Below, one piece after another: positions 1 to 8,472 of a DNA stretch of 64,000 nucleotides. The notes under the pieces were generated by a model. It did no database searches and had not been told where the DNA came from. It saw only the letters and a list, made by a program, of their open reading frames with translations. The DNA lies in assembly GCF_013111185.1 (NCBI RefSeq), contig NZ_WVRE01000012.1, forward strand, positions 30,800 through 94,799, in the 5' to 3' direction. Origin of the DNA: Ruegeria sp. HKCCD7303 (GTDB taxonomy: Bacteria > Pseudomonadota > Alphaproteobacteria > Rhodobacterales > Rhodobacteraceae). Within the stretch, counting starts at the first letter, position 1. Every line of letters begins with the position of its first letter. Made by a program: the position numbers and the translations under genes.

Positions 1-1
1 A

Positions 2-295
2 CTGGTCATCGACTATGTGAGCCATGTTGGGGAAATGCTGAATCGAACAGGCGCAGATGTTGGCAGCGACAAGCAAATATTTGCGGCCGCGGATATCTTC
101 ATTTTCTGCTCGGCAAAAATCTCGCGCGAGGTCATGGAAGCCGACCCAATGAATATTGGCTTCTGCCCCTATGGGATTTTTGTAGCCGAAGACGACAATG
201 GTGTGATGGTTGGATACCGAAGCTATCCTGATGGACCAATGCAAAAGGTTCAGACCCTGTTGTCCGGGATCGTAGAAGAAGCCGTTGGGAACTGA
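2..295 (+). CDS. DUF302 family protein, C-terminal part (cut by window edge)
   Basis: The reading frame is open from the left edge of the window, so the gene starts outside it; the first GTG inside (position 17) is probably internal. The visible 97 residues carry the C-terminal half of a DUF302 domain, recognised by [15 protein letters not shown], then [10 protein letters not shown] and [12 protein letters not shown]302 proteins are small alpha/beta proteins of unknown function, often next to sulfur or redox genes. The stop lies one base before the ATG of hemA, so the two are probably co-transcribed. The family call is fairly firm; no function can be given. Confidence 0.75.
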   Translation: MVIDYVSHVGEMLNRTGADVGSDKQIFAAADIFIFCSAKISREVMEADPMNIGFCPYGIFVAEDDNGVMVGYRSYPDGPMQKVQTLLSGIVEEAVGN

Positions 296-296
296 A

Positions 297-1520
297 ATGA
301 ACTACCAGCAGTTTTTTCGTGGTCAACTCGACCAGCTTCAAGAGGAAGGGAACTACCGGGTCTTTGCGGATCTCGAAAGGCAGTGTGGCGCGTTCCCGAC
401 AGCGCTTAGCTACGCGGAAAATGGTCCCGAGAAAGTCACTGTGTGGTGCTCTAATGATTATCTGGGGATGGGTCAGCACCCCAGTGTTATTGCAGCAATG
501 CACAAGGTGATCGATGAGTGTGGTGCCGGGGCAGGCGGAACGCGGAATATCTCTGGAACCACCCACCAGCATGTTTTGCTCGAGCAGGAGCTTGCTGACT
601 TACACGGCAAGGACGCTGCATTGCTGTTCACCTCCGGGTACGTCTCGAACTGGGCTGCTTTGGGAACCTTGGCGTCTCGCATTCCTGGCATCACAGTCCT
701 GTCTGACGAGTTGAACCATGCCTCGATGATCGAGGGCATTCGCCACAGTCGGTGCCAGAAGCGTATCTGGAAACACAACGACGTGGCGGACCTTGAAAGG
801 CACCTTGCTGAATTGCCTGCCAATGCACCGAAGCTCATTGCGTTCGAAAGCGTCTATTCCATGGATGGCGACATTGCACCAATTGCCGAGATCTGTGATC
901 TGGCGGATCGCTATGGCGCGATGACCTATTTGGATGAGGTTCACGCCGTAGGGCTTTATGGACCGCGCGGCGGAGGCATTGCCGAACGCGAAGGCCTGAT
1001 GGATCGGCTAACCGTCATTGAGGGGACATTGGGCAAGGCGTTCGGCGTAGTTGGTGGATACATCGCGGCGTCGAAAGAGCTGGTGGATTTTGTCCGATCC
1101 TTTGCCAGTGGTTTTATCTTCACCACTGCATTGCCTCCCGCCGTGGCCGCAGGAGCTGCCGCTTCGGTTCGGCACCTGAAGCAAAGCAATTCGGAACGAC
1201 ATTTGCACCAGCAGCGCGTGCGCGAGGTACGAGACAGGCTGGACGATTTGGGCATTCCGCATACACCGAACCCAAGTCACATCATTCCGGTCATGGTCGG
1301 CGATCCGGTCAAGTGCCGCTTCATCTCTGACGTGCTGATGCGTGACTATGGAATCTACATCCAGCCGATCAACTATCCAACCGTCCCCAAGGGAACGGAA
1401 CGTCTACGGATTACACCTTCCCCAGTGCATTCCACCGAAGACGTGGATCGACTGGTATCTGCTTTGGGTGAATTATGGACGCAATGTCAATTGGCCCGCA
1501 GGCCAATGGCCGCGCAATGA
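297..1520 (+). CDS. hemA: 5-aminolevulinate synthase
   Basis: This PLP enzyme condenses glycine with succinyl-CoA to 5-aminolevulinate, the first committed step of tetrapyrrole synthesis by the Shemin pathway used in Alphaproteobacteria. The 407 residues match the usual length. Visible landmarks are the N-terminal [20 protein letters not shown], the glycine-rich [13 protein letters not shown] segment, the [12 protein letters not shown] motif with the PLP-binding Asp, and [13 protein letters not shown], whose Lys247 should form the Schiff base. I chose ATG 297 over an in-frame TTG at 285 because known family members begin with this MNY motif. It follows the DUF302 stop by one base. Rhodobacteraceae often carry two ALAS genes (hemA and hemT); the sequence alone does not say which copy this is. 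Confidence 0.93.
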   Translation: MNYQQFFRGQLDQLQEEGNYRVFADLERQCGAFPTALSYAENGPEKVTVWCSNDYLGMGQHPSVIAAMHKVIDECGAGAGGTRNISGTTHQHVLLEQELADLHGKDAALLFTSGYVSNWAALGTLASRIPGITVLSDELNHASMIEGIRHSRCQKRIWKHNDVADLERHLAELPANAPKLIAFESVYSMDGDIAPIAEICDLADRYGAMTYLDEVHAVGLYGPRGGGIAEREGLMDRLTVIEGTLGKAFGVVGGYIAASKELVDFVRSFASGFIFTTALPPAVAAGAAASVRHLKQSNSERHLHQQRVREVRDRLDDLGIPHTPNPSHIIPVMVGDPVKCRFISDVLMRDYGIYIQPINYPTVPKGTERLRITPSPVHSTEDVDRLVSALGELWTQCQLARRPMAAQ

Positions 1521-1578
1521 CAATGACAGCTTGACCGAAGACAAGGACGCGCAAGCAACGAAGTGAGAGTTTCTGTTG

Positions 1579-2637
1579 ATGGAAAGGCTCATCGATTTGT
1601 TGGGAGACCCTGGCGCTTTGGCATTTGCCGGTGCGCTTATTGGTATCCTGTTCGGCGTGATGGCCCAGAAGTCTCACTTTTGTTTGCGAGCGTCGACCAT
1701 CGAAGTCGCCGAAGGCGAGCTTGGTCCTCGCCTGGCGGTTTGGCTGATCGCCTTCACCGCAGCGCTCACCTTAGTACAGGCCTTTGTCGCGTTTAAGTGG
1801 TTGAACCTTTCCGAGACACGCGCGATCGCGTCGACGGGCAGCCTTAGCGGAGCAATAATTGGTGGGGCGATGTTCGGCGTTGGAATGGTTCTGGCGCGCG
1901 GGTGTGCATCTCGCCTGTTGGTATTGGCCTCCTGCGGTAATCTGCGCGCCTTGATTACTGGATTGGTTTTAACCTTAGTGGCTCAGGCTGCTTACACGGG
2001 CGTTCTTAGTCCTGCCCGCGAATTGCTTTCCGGGATCTGGACTGTCTCAGGAGGCGCCTCGAGAGATCTTTCAGAAATACTTGGATTTTCACCAGTGGCT
2101 TATACAGCCGTTGCAGCTTTGGGGTTGGTTTCGGCAATTGCATTTGCGTTCCACCGGCGAGTTGCGCCTATCAGGATCATAACAGCCGCCGGCGTTGGTT
2201 TGGCGGTGGCGCTTGGCTGGTTGATGACATTTGCGATCGCGCAAGCATCTTTTGACGTCGTGCCCGTGTCGTCAGTCACATTTACCGGACCGGCCACGGA
2301 TACACTAATGAGCTTGGTTGCGGAGAGGAACGTTGTTTTGTCTTTTGGTATCGGCCTTGTTCCAGGCGTAGCAATTGGTGCCGCAGGCTCAGCCCTAACT
2401 GCAGGGGAGTGGAAGATCGAACGGTTTGGCCCGGATACTCCGATGGAACGCTACCTTGTTGGAGCTGTCCTCATGGGGTTTGGAGCCATGCTGGCCGGGG
2501 GTTGCGCTGTGGGCGCAGGGCTTTCGGGAGGGTCCGCCCTGTCATTGACGGCGTGGCTTGCCGTTTTCTTCATGTGGGTAGGAGCGATCAGCACGCATAA
2601 GTTATTGAGGCGAATACCTGTTCCTCAAACGTCCTGA
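1579..2637 (+). CDS. YeeE/YedE family membrane permease (sulfur-compound transport type)
   Basis: A 352-residue polytopic inner-membrane protein of the YeeE/YedE (DUF395) family. Members related to TsuA import thiosulfate or other reduced sulfur species through a channel lined with cysteines. The family cysteines are visible in QKSHFCLRAS, ARGCASRLLVLASCGN and GGCAVGAGLSGG, spread over about nine hydrophobic segments. ATG 1579 is preferred over an overlapping TTG at 1576. It lies 58 bases after hemA and its stop is directly adjacent to the stop of the convergent hydrolase at 2639. With the DUF302 gene and two MBL-fold hydrolases nearby, a role in sulfur handling is plausible, but the transported species is inferred from the family only. 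Confidence 0.85.
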   Translation: MERLIDLLGDPGALAFAGALIGILFGVMAQKSHFCLRASTIEVAEGELGPRLAVWLIAFTAALTLVQAFVAFKWLNLSETRAIASTGSLSGAIIGGAMFGVGMVLARGCASRLLVLASCGNLRALITGLVLTLVAQAAYTGVLSPARELLSGIWTVSGGASRDLSEILGFSPVAYTAVAALGLVSAIAFAFHRRVAPIRIITAAGVGLAVALGWLMTFAIAQASFDVVPVSSVTFTGPATDTLMSLVAERNVVLSFGIGLVPGVAIGAAGSALTAGEWKIERFGPDTPMERYLVGAVLMGFGAMLAGGCAVGAGLSGGSALSLTAWLAVFFMWVGAISTHKLLRRIPVPQTS

Positions 2638-2638
2638 G

Positions 2639-3580
2639 TCATTCGAATTCCATTTGTTCAAATACTCGCCCGGCATTTTTTGTCGCCAGTTCCTCAAACG
2701 TGTCCAAATGGGCGAAAGGTGATTGATCGACATAGTAAGCCTCGGTCAGATCGCCGCCGGCATCCATATGCTCTTTGATCTTGCCGCGCAGATAGATCAG
2801 GTAGTCGCGTGTATAACGGCGCACCTGATCCATGTTCGTCGGATGACCATGTCCGGGGATGACGTATGTGGCTCCCAAAGCTTCGAACTCGTTGTCCCAG
2901 GTCTCAAGCCAATCCGCAGTATAGGTCTCTTGAAAGATCGGTAGCATTCGCTCGTGAAACGCCATGTCACCCGCGATGACAAGGCTTTGGTTCGGCAGCC
3001 AAACCGATATATCACCGGGGCTATGGGCCGGCCCGAGATATTTGGCCTCAATCCGGAAATCACCCATTTCAACAACGTATTCATCCTCGAATGTCTCGGT
3101 TGGGCCTGCCAGGACGGTTCCTTCCGCCTTGTCCTGATTGTACCGTTGCATTCCTTCAAGGATCTGAGAGCCATATTCCTCGAATTCAGCCGCAGCATCC
3201 GAATGGGCGATGATCGGAATACCGAGCTCTGACCAGTATGCGTTGCCAAGCATCGCGTGCCCCTGACCATTCTCGTTGAAGACAAGCTTAACCGGCTGAT
3301 CCGTGATTGCCTGAATTTCTTGGTGAAGCGCTTCAGCAAGCCCATAGGCCGCGCCGCCGTTTATAACGACCACGCCCTCCCCGGTTACGATAAAACTGAG
3401 ATTGTTGTTATGACCAGAGTTCTCGTAGGTCGGCGGTGCGGTTGCACCAATGGCGGAATAGACGCCGGGGATGTATTCGACCGGTTTGGAATACAGCACA
3501 CTTTGAGGGTATTGGTCTGCAATATCCTCGCTTGCCCAAGCTTGTGTGCCCAGGGCCAAGACAATCGCCAGCGATCGCAT
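2639..3580 (-). CDS. Exported MBL-fold hydrolase with a degenerate HxHxDH motif
   Basis: A 313-residue protein starting with a short secretory signal (MRSLAIVLALGTQAWA) followed by a metallo-beta-lactamase fold of the type found among SoxH and quinoprotein-relay hydrolases. The usual first zinc motif HxHxDH is replaced by NENGQGHAMLGN (residues 102-113), while later ligands remain: the His in LGPAHSPGD, the Asp in VIAGDMAFH and the His in VIPGHGHP. The start codon lies two bases after the stop of the upstream MBL gene (3583-4512), so the two form an operon. The metal content and reaction are uncertain because of the changed motif: it may bind a single metal or use different ligands. The fold assignment is firm, the function is not. 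Confidence 0.85.
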   Translation of the reverse strand: MRSLAIVLALGTQAWASEDIADQYPQSVLYSKPVEYIPGVYSAIGATAPPTYENSGHNNNLSFIVTGEGVVVINGGAAYGLAEALHQEIQAITDQPVKLVFNENGQGHAMLGNAYWSELGIPIIAHSDAAAEFEEYGSQILEGMQRYNQDKAEGTVLAGPTETFEDEYVVEMGDFRIEAKYLGPAHSPGDISVWLPNQSLVIAGDMAFHERMLPIFQETYTADWLETWDNEFEALGATYVIPGHGHPTNMDQVRRYTRDYLIYLRGKIKEHMDAGGDLTEAYYVDQSPFAHLDTFEELATKNAGRVFEQMEFE

Positions 3581-3582
3581 CT

Positions 3583-4512
3583 TTATGGCTCTCCAATGTA
3601 CTTATAGGCAGACCCAGTCTTCTCGACCCGGCCGATTCCACCATTCGGCAGGTGGAAACCAATTGTTTTCATTTGCCCGTGGGAAATCTGATCCAGCAAC
3701 GAATTCCGAGTTGCTGCGGCCGCCTGTGGATCCTGATCCGTCCCGCTGGGCCAGTCGGGGCGTTCAAAAGCTACGTGTGGATTTCCCAACGCGTCGCCGA
3801 CAACCATCACGGATTCACTGCTGCTGCGAATTTCAAACGCCATGTGACCGGGCGTGTGTCCATAGCTTGCGCGCGCGGCGATACCGGGAAGGATCTCTTG
3901 CCCGTCGTCAAAGAACGCGACCTGATCCTCAATTGCTGCCATACGCCGCTTTGCGCCTACTGCGAACGCAGCGCGATCTTCTCCAATGGTATCCACTGTT
4001 GAGGGGTTCCACCAATAATCCCACTCATTACGGCCAAAGTGATGCGTAGCGTTCGGGAACAGAAGGTCGTCGAAATCATCCAAAACGCCCCAAATGTGAT
4101 CCGGGTGCGCATGGGTGAAGATCACGTGCGAGATGTCTTCGGGCGACAGGTTGGTTGTTTCAAGAGCTTCCAGAAGCTTACCAGAAGTGGGCATGAAATC
4201 TGGCCCAGCTCCCACATCGAACAGCACCGTGTTTTGATCATCTCGATAAAGCGCCACGTTGCACTCTGGCTCGTATTTGGTCGCGTCCACCTTGTAGTTG
4301 TCCAAAAGCTGCCTGAGTTCTGCCTGCGGCATGGCGCCAAAGACCATATCCGGAGGCAAGGACAGGTACCCGTCTGATATGGTTGTCATGCGAGCCGAAG
4401 CACCGAGTTGTAACTCTGCCCTCACGAACCTGGATTGTACTCCAAGCGCTGCGATACAAGCGGCGCTACACAAGAATCTGCGTCGTGAAAATGCATCTCC
4501 ATTCATACACAA
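3583..4512 (-). CDS. TAT-exported MBL-fold metallo-hydrolase
   Basis: A 309-residue metallo-beta-lactamase-fold hydrolase predicted to be exported folded by the TAT system: the N-terminus has SRRRFLCSAACIAALG, a twin-arginine signal. The zinc site is intact, with THAHPDH in the middle of the protein, GHTPGHMAFE, and the Asp in VVGDALGNPHV. The nearest recognisable type is the lactonase-like or quinoprotein-relay MBL group; the substrate is unknown. A second ATG two codons downstream (4506) is an equally good start. It is the first gene of a two-gene operon with the degenerate MBL gene, two bases apart. One member has a complete active site and the other has lost it, which suggests a paired or regulatory role, though this is inference. 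Confidence 0.87.
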   Translation of the reverse strand: MCMNGDAFSRRRFLCSAACIAALGVQSRFVRAELQLGASARMTTISDGYLSLPPDMVFGAMPQAELRQLLDNYKVDATKYEPECNVALYRDDQNTVLFDVGAGPDFMPTSGKLLEALETTNLSPEDISHVIFTHAHPDHIWGVLDDFDDLLFPNATHHFGRNEWDYWWNPSTVDTIGEDRAAFAVGAKRRMAAIEDQVAFFDDGQEILPGIAARASYGHTPGHMAFEIRSSSESVMVVGDALGNPHVAFERPDWPSGTDQDPQAAAATRNSLLDQISHGQMKTIGFHLPNGGIGRVEKTGSAYKYIGEP

Positions 4513-5111
4513 TCAATAAAATGAATGTTTTGATTTGTAAATGAGTAAAGATGCAGATGGATGGAATTCCGCCAAGCTATCTGCGGGCGGGGGCGATTTG
4601 CAGATCAGCTTTTGGTCTCTCCCTTAGGAGCTCACAAGCGAGATTGGATCGCGAATTGTTTTGGGCAATCGGTGCGAATTTCTTTGGGCTGCTGCGCGTA
4701 AAATTTCTAAATGATTTTGAGAAGCGACGCGAACACCTACGCGGCATCCTACACGCTTGTGGGTTTGCACATAACATTTCGTGCACCGCAAAAATTTGCG
4801 TAGTTTGTCCATAGTTTTGCGCTGCGTGATTGTGTGCATTAGCGGTGAATTGAATCAGTTTTGGCGTAGTCGTTGCGGTTATGGTCCTGTGCGTTGCTCG
4901 ATGCCGCAAAGGGCCTCCTTAAGGAACCTTGGATTCTCGCGAAGGTCTGCGATGCGTAGAAAGCGGACTTTGCGAAGTCTAGCTTGAGCCCAAAACGGAA
5001 ATGCACTGAATTCAAGTACAATTGACTTTTGCGGCTTTCGGATAAAAGGGTTGTGAGTTTCCTTCTTTAATTCGAAGTACCCAAAATCATGCCAATGTGG
5101 GAGTGCTGACT
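4513..5111. other. Gene-poor stretch of about 600 bp
   Basis: No convincing gene is present. Short reading frames occur on both strands but have no recognisable domain, no good ribosome-binding site and no matching codon bias. The stretch must contain the promoter of the divergent MBL operon at its left end and of the SDR gene at its right end. The part from about 4,900 to 5,020 has a reading frame on the minus strand that resembles nothing I can name; it could be a dispersed intergenic repeat, which a genome self-comparison would show. Confidence 0.5.
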
Positions 5112-5840
5112 ATGAAAACAGCGGTTGTGACCGGCGCTGCAGGAGGGATGGGTCAGGCCATCTGCCGCCAACTGCGGGCAGATGGGTTCCACGTGTTTGG
5201 ACTGGACCTCAACGAGGAGGGCCTAGGTGAAATGGCAGCGGAGTTAGGTTCGGATTTCACGCCTATCTGCGTTGACTTAACGGATCCCATTGCTATCGCT
5301 CATACGTTTGATGGAATTAGGTCAGAGTATGGCGGTCTAGATGCTTTGGTAAACAACGCGGGCACCTGCTTCATGTCTGAGTTCCCGCACATTCTGCCCG
5401 AAGAACTCGAACAGCAGATGGCAATCAACTTTAACTCTGCATTCAATTGTTGCCAGCAGGCGGTTCAGTTGATGTTGGAACGCGAAGGCGTCAAGAAGAT
5501 TGTAAACATCTCATCGAATGGAGCTTACAATTTCGATGTGTTCGACCCTCCCCATTACCGGGCGTCAAAGGCTGCGATGGATACCCTAACGAAAGACCTC
5601 GCCCGTCGATATGCACATGAAAAAATCTGCGTAAATTCGCTGGCTCCTGCCATGACTGAGACACCGTTGTTCAATGTCTTAACCAAGGACGTCTTGGAGA
5701 AAGCCGTTAGTGCCATGCCGCATGGTCGCGCGATGCTACCTGAGCAAATCGCCTCTTGGGTTGGTTTTCTCATTTCGCCGGCTGGTGACGTTTCCAGTGG
5801 AAATGTGATTGTTCTGAACCAAGGGCGCGACGTCAGATAA
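5112..5840 (+). CDS. Short-chain dehydrogenase/reductase (SDR)
   Basis: A classical SDR of 242 residues that should catalyse an NAD(P)-dependent oxidation or reduction in the cytoplasm. The Rossmann motif TGAAGGMGQ is at the N-terminus. NNAG follows near residue 80, the catalytic Ser is in VNISSNGAYN, and the catalytic pair Tyr149/Lys153 sits in HYRASKAA. The acidic residue after beta2 (GLDLNEE) suggests NAD rather than NADP preference. ATG 5112 is used rather than the GTG at 5097, since it starts directly at MKTAVVTGAAGG. The substrate cannot be deduced. Neighbours are a lactonase-like hydrolase on the other strand and an aminotransferase downstream. Confidence 0.88.
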   Translation: MKTAVVTGAAGGMGQAICRQLRADGFHVFGLDLNEEGLGEMAAELGSDFTPICVDLTDPIAIAHTFDGIRSEYGGLDALVNNAGTCFMSEFPHILPEELEQQMAINFNSAFNCCQQAVQLMLEREGVKKIVNISSNGAYNFDVFDPPHYRASKAAMDTLTKDLARRYAHEKICVNSLAPAMTETPLFNVLTKDVLEKAVSAMPHGRAMLPEQIASWVGFLISPAGDVSSGNVIVLNQGRDVR

Positions 5841-5888
5841 CTCTGAGGTGCGACATCACTTTTTGGGAAAATGGTCCACAGCTTGGGA

Positions 5889-6644
5889 TCAACGGTAGAC
5901 TTCTGGAGCTTTCTTCAGAACGGGCCACTGCTTTGGACAATGCCCGTAAATTACAAAGGCATCTCGCTCGGATGCCAGACGCATCAACCTGTCTGCGCTG
6001 GCAATCGCTGAATCCTCGTCCCAAGACCCGGCAAACTTCTCGTCGATTTCTGTTGGTCGGGAAATCGCATCACTGGTTAGTAAAACCGTCCCTGACGGAA
6101 GATCGACCATTACCGCGATCTGGCCAGGCGCATGACCGGGTGCCATCAAAACGAAGATACCTGGCGCAATCTCTACGTCGTCATCAACAACCAGGTAATC
6201 CTGATCGGGCCATTCCAAAGGCCGCATATCGCCCCAGTACAACGGGCGGGGTAAGGCTCGCTCCGCAGCAGAGATAAGAATTGGACTGCTTGGAAAGTCG
6301 CCCAAAGCGCCGATGTGGTCGATGTGGGTGTGCGTACAAATCTGTAGTGTAATGTCTGACGGAGTAAGCCCGAGTTTTGCCAGTTGTGCGCTTGGCAGGT
6401 TGTCTGGTTCACAATTCAAGACCTCGCCGAACTCGTACAATCGATCTTCTTTGACTGCGGCGTCGGTATCGGTCGCGTATTTTTCGGGAAATCCAGTGTC
6501 GATGAGTATAGCTTCTCCCAAATCTGTCCGAACGAGAAACCCGCAGATCCCTATGATACGGCCAGTGGAATGGACCTTGAACAGACCGTAGTCCAAAACT
6601 GCTAGGTCAATCGGTCGCCCTTTGACAAATCCCTTTGCTTGCAC
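5889..6644 (-). CDS. MBL-fold hydrolase, N-acyl homoserine lactonase-like
   Basis: A 251-residue metallo-beta-lactamase-fold enzyme without a signal peptide. It has the intact two-zinc motif HTHIDHIG near residue 105, APGHAPGQI, the bridging Asp in LLTSDAIS and a late His in VIYGHCPKQ. These features and the length match AiiA/AttM-type lactonases, which open the ring of acyl-homoserine lactones; other lactones are equally possible. Translation starts at GTG 6644, supported by GGGAGAG about eight bases upstream. It is divergent from the aminotransferase gene 41 bases away, so they may share a control region. The lactonase-like fold is clear; quorum-quenching activity is only a possibility. Confidence 0.83.
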   Translation of the reverse strand: MQAKGFVKGRPIDLAVLDYGLFKVHSTGRIIGICGFLVRTDLGEAILIDTGFPEKYATDTDAAVKEDRLYEFGEVLNCEPDNLPSAQLAKLGLTPSDITLQICTHTHIDHIGALGDFPSSPILISAAERALPRPLYWGDMRPLEWPDQDYLVVDDDVEIAPGIFVLMAPGHAPGQIAVMVDLPSGTVLLTSDAISRPTEIDEKFAGSWDEDSAIASADRLMRLASERDAFVIYGHCPKQWPVLKKAPEVYR

Positions 6645-6685
6645 AGACTCTCTCCCGGATTAACTAAAAGGATTTTGAGTAGAGC

Positions 6686-7804
6686 ATGAAAGTCAAGATA
6701 CACACACTTTTTCAATACCTACTGGATACCACAGAAGCGGATCCAGATGCCTTCATTGGGTTTTCCTTGTCCGCGTCGCCGCTTTTGGGTGAGTTCATGG
6801 ATGCGCTGGATCCAGCGCTGCCGTTGGATTGGAACCAAAAGAGCTTTCGGGGTCTGCCTGCTTTACGACGACATGTCTTGGACCGCGCTGGCTTGTCTGA
6901 TGTTTGCAAGCCAGACGACGTCCTGATCACCGCTGGCGCAGCAGAAGCCAATTATCTTGCATTCATGCAATTGGTCCAACCGGGCGACGAAGTCGTAACG
7001 GAACGCCCGGGCTGGCCACAAGCGGGCGTATTGGCAGAGGCAGTTGGCGCGACGCTAAAAGTTGTCGACCGAGAAGAAAGCTCTGGTTGGGTATTGCCGC
7101 TAGACGAAGTTGAGTCCGCAGTAACAGCGCGCACGCGGCTCATCTTTATAACCAACCCCAATAACCCCACCGGGCAGTTGATGACACAAGCAGAGCTGGA
7201 AAGGCTTGTCCAAATTGCAGATCGCGTCGGCGCTTGGCTGGTTGTTGACGAGGTTTACGCGGGATTGGAGTGGGACGGGTCTCGCGCCCCTTCGATCGCC
7301 GGTTTGTATCCTAGGGGTATCACGACGGGCAGCGTTTCCAAGGCATTGGGTCTTCAAGGGCTGCGCACCGGCTGGATGATATGCCGTGATCCTGATCTGA
7401 TTTGGGACGCTATTGTTCTGCGGGAAAACTCTAGCGAGATTATGAATATTCTCGGCGAAGTTATTGCCGAAATTGCCCTGCGGCCTGACCGATACAATCA
7501 GGCTATAAAAACTGCGCGGGCAGCAGGGATTGAGACACTGGAAAGCCTTGATCGGTATGTTGCCGATCAGCCCCGCCTGAATTGGGTCAAACCTCAGGCT
7601 GGATTGATTGGATTGGCACGGCTCGACGGGATTGATGGCGATGTTTTTGCCAAACGCTTGCTCGCCGATCCCTATCGGACATTTCTTTTGCCGGGCTCGT
7701 CTTACGGGATGCAAAACCACATCCGACTGGGTGTGGGGGGAGGGGCTGCTGCCAACCTTGACCTTGGCCTAGAGCGCATGGGCGAACTGTTGGCGAACTG
7801 GTAG
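6686..7804 (+). CDS. PLP-dependent aminotransferase, class I/II
   Basis: A 372-residue fold-type I aminotransferase. Key features are DDVLITAGAAEANYLA, the substrate region ERPGWPQ, TNPNNPTGQL, the PLP-binding Asp in LVVDEVYAGLEW, the Schiff-base Lys219 in TGSVSKALGLQGLR, and the carboxylate-binding Arg in NHIRLGVGGG near the C-terminus. It probably moves amino groups between an amino acid and a 2-oxo acid. The substrate is not evident; the sequence resembles the broad aspartate/aromatic subgroup and the capreomycidine-synthase-like proteins. It is divergent from the lactonase-like gene and upstream of a DUF427 gene. Confidence 0.88.
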   Translation: MKVKIHTLFQYLLDTTEADPDAFIGFSLSASPLLGEFMDALDPALPLDWNQKSFRGLPALRRHVLDRAGLSDVCKPDDVLITAGAAEANYLAFMQLVQPGDEVVTERPGWPQAGVLAEAVGATLKVVDREESSGWVLPLDEVESAVTARTRLIFITNPNNPTGQLMTQAELERLVQIADRVGAWLVVDEVYAGLEWDGSRAPSIAGLYPRGITTGSVSKALGLQGLRTGWMICRDPDLIWDAIVLRENSSEIMNILGEVIAEIALRPDRYNQAIKTARAAGIETLESLDRYVADQPRLNWVKPQAGLIGLARLDGIDGDVFAKRLLADPYRTFLLPGSSYGMQNHIRLGVGGGAAANLDLGLERMGELLANW

Positions 7805-7992
7805 ACATAAGACACACATTTCGGTTTCTCGGTCTGCAACGCCGGTCAAAAAATGCCGTCCGCTCAAAGCTGATACTAAGCTCAATTGTGGTGCAAGTTC
7901 ACCCGCCATGTGCTGACAGCTTTTCTGCTAGAATAGCGTTGGTCGCGCGCTAGTTCGAAGATGGAACAACCGATTCATAACCAAGGTTCGAA

Positions 7993-8466
7993 ATGACAGG
8001 TTGGACAACTGAAAACGTCCAAGACTATCCGCGACCACCTGCGCTACGGGCTGTACCCCATCGGGTGCGGATCGAACTCGGCGGTCAAACCATCGTGGAG
8101 ACCGATCAGGCGTTTCAGGTTCTCGAAACCCATCACGCCCCTACGTATTATATCCCGCCGCAAGACATTGATGCCGTTCTGACAAAGACCTCGGGTAAAT
8201 CGTACTGCGAGTGGAAGGGTGTTGCGAGCTACTGGGACGTTCAGAGCGGGGCGGCCGCGGCAAAGAAAGCTGCGTGGAGTTATGCTGCACCAACCACCAG
8301 ATTTGAACAGATTAAGGGCTATCTCGCCTTTTACGCCGGACTTATGGACGCTTGTTTTGTTGGTGAGTACCGGGTGATCCCGCAACCCGGGGACTTCTAT
8401 GGAGGCTGGGTCACCGAAAACTTGAAGGGTCGCATCAAAGGTGCTCCGGGAACGGAATTTTGGTGA
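7993..8466 (+). CDS. DUF427 domain protein
   Basis: A 157-residue protein consisting of one DUF427 domain, seen from HRVRIELGGQTIVETDQAF, the segment TYYIPPQDID, SYCEWKGVASYW and a C-terminal tryptophan-rich stretch ending GGWVTENLKG. DUF427 proteins are small beta-rich proteins of unknown function, common in actinobacteria and alphaproteobacteria. The ATG follows an AAGGTTCGAA stretch, and the stop is six bases before the ATG of the next gene, so it is probably co-transcribed with the AarF/COQ8-like gene. No catalytic role can be assigned. Confidence 0.85.
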   Translation: MTGWTTENVQDYPRPPALRAVPHRVRIELGGQTIVETDQAFQVLETHHAPTYYIPPQDIDAVLTKTSGKSYCEWKGVASYWDVQSGAAAAKKAAWSYAAPTTRFEQIKGYLAFYAGLMDACFVGEYRVIPQPGDFYGGWVTENLKGRIKGAPGTEFW

Positions 8467-8472
8467 GTATTG

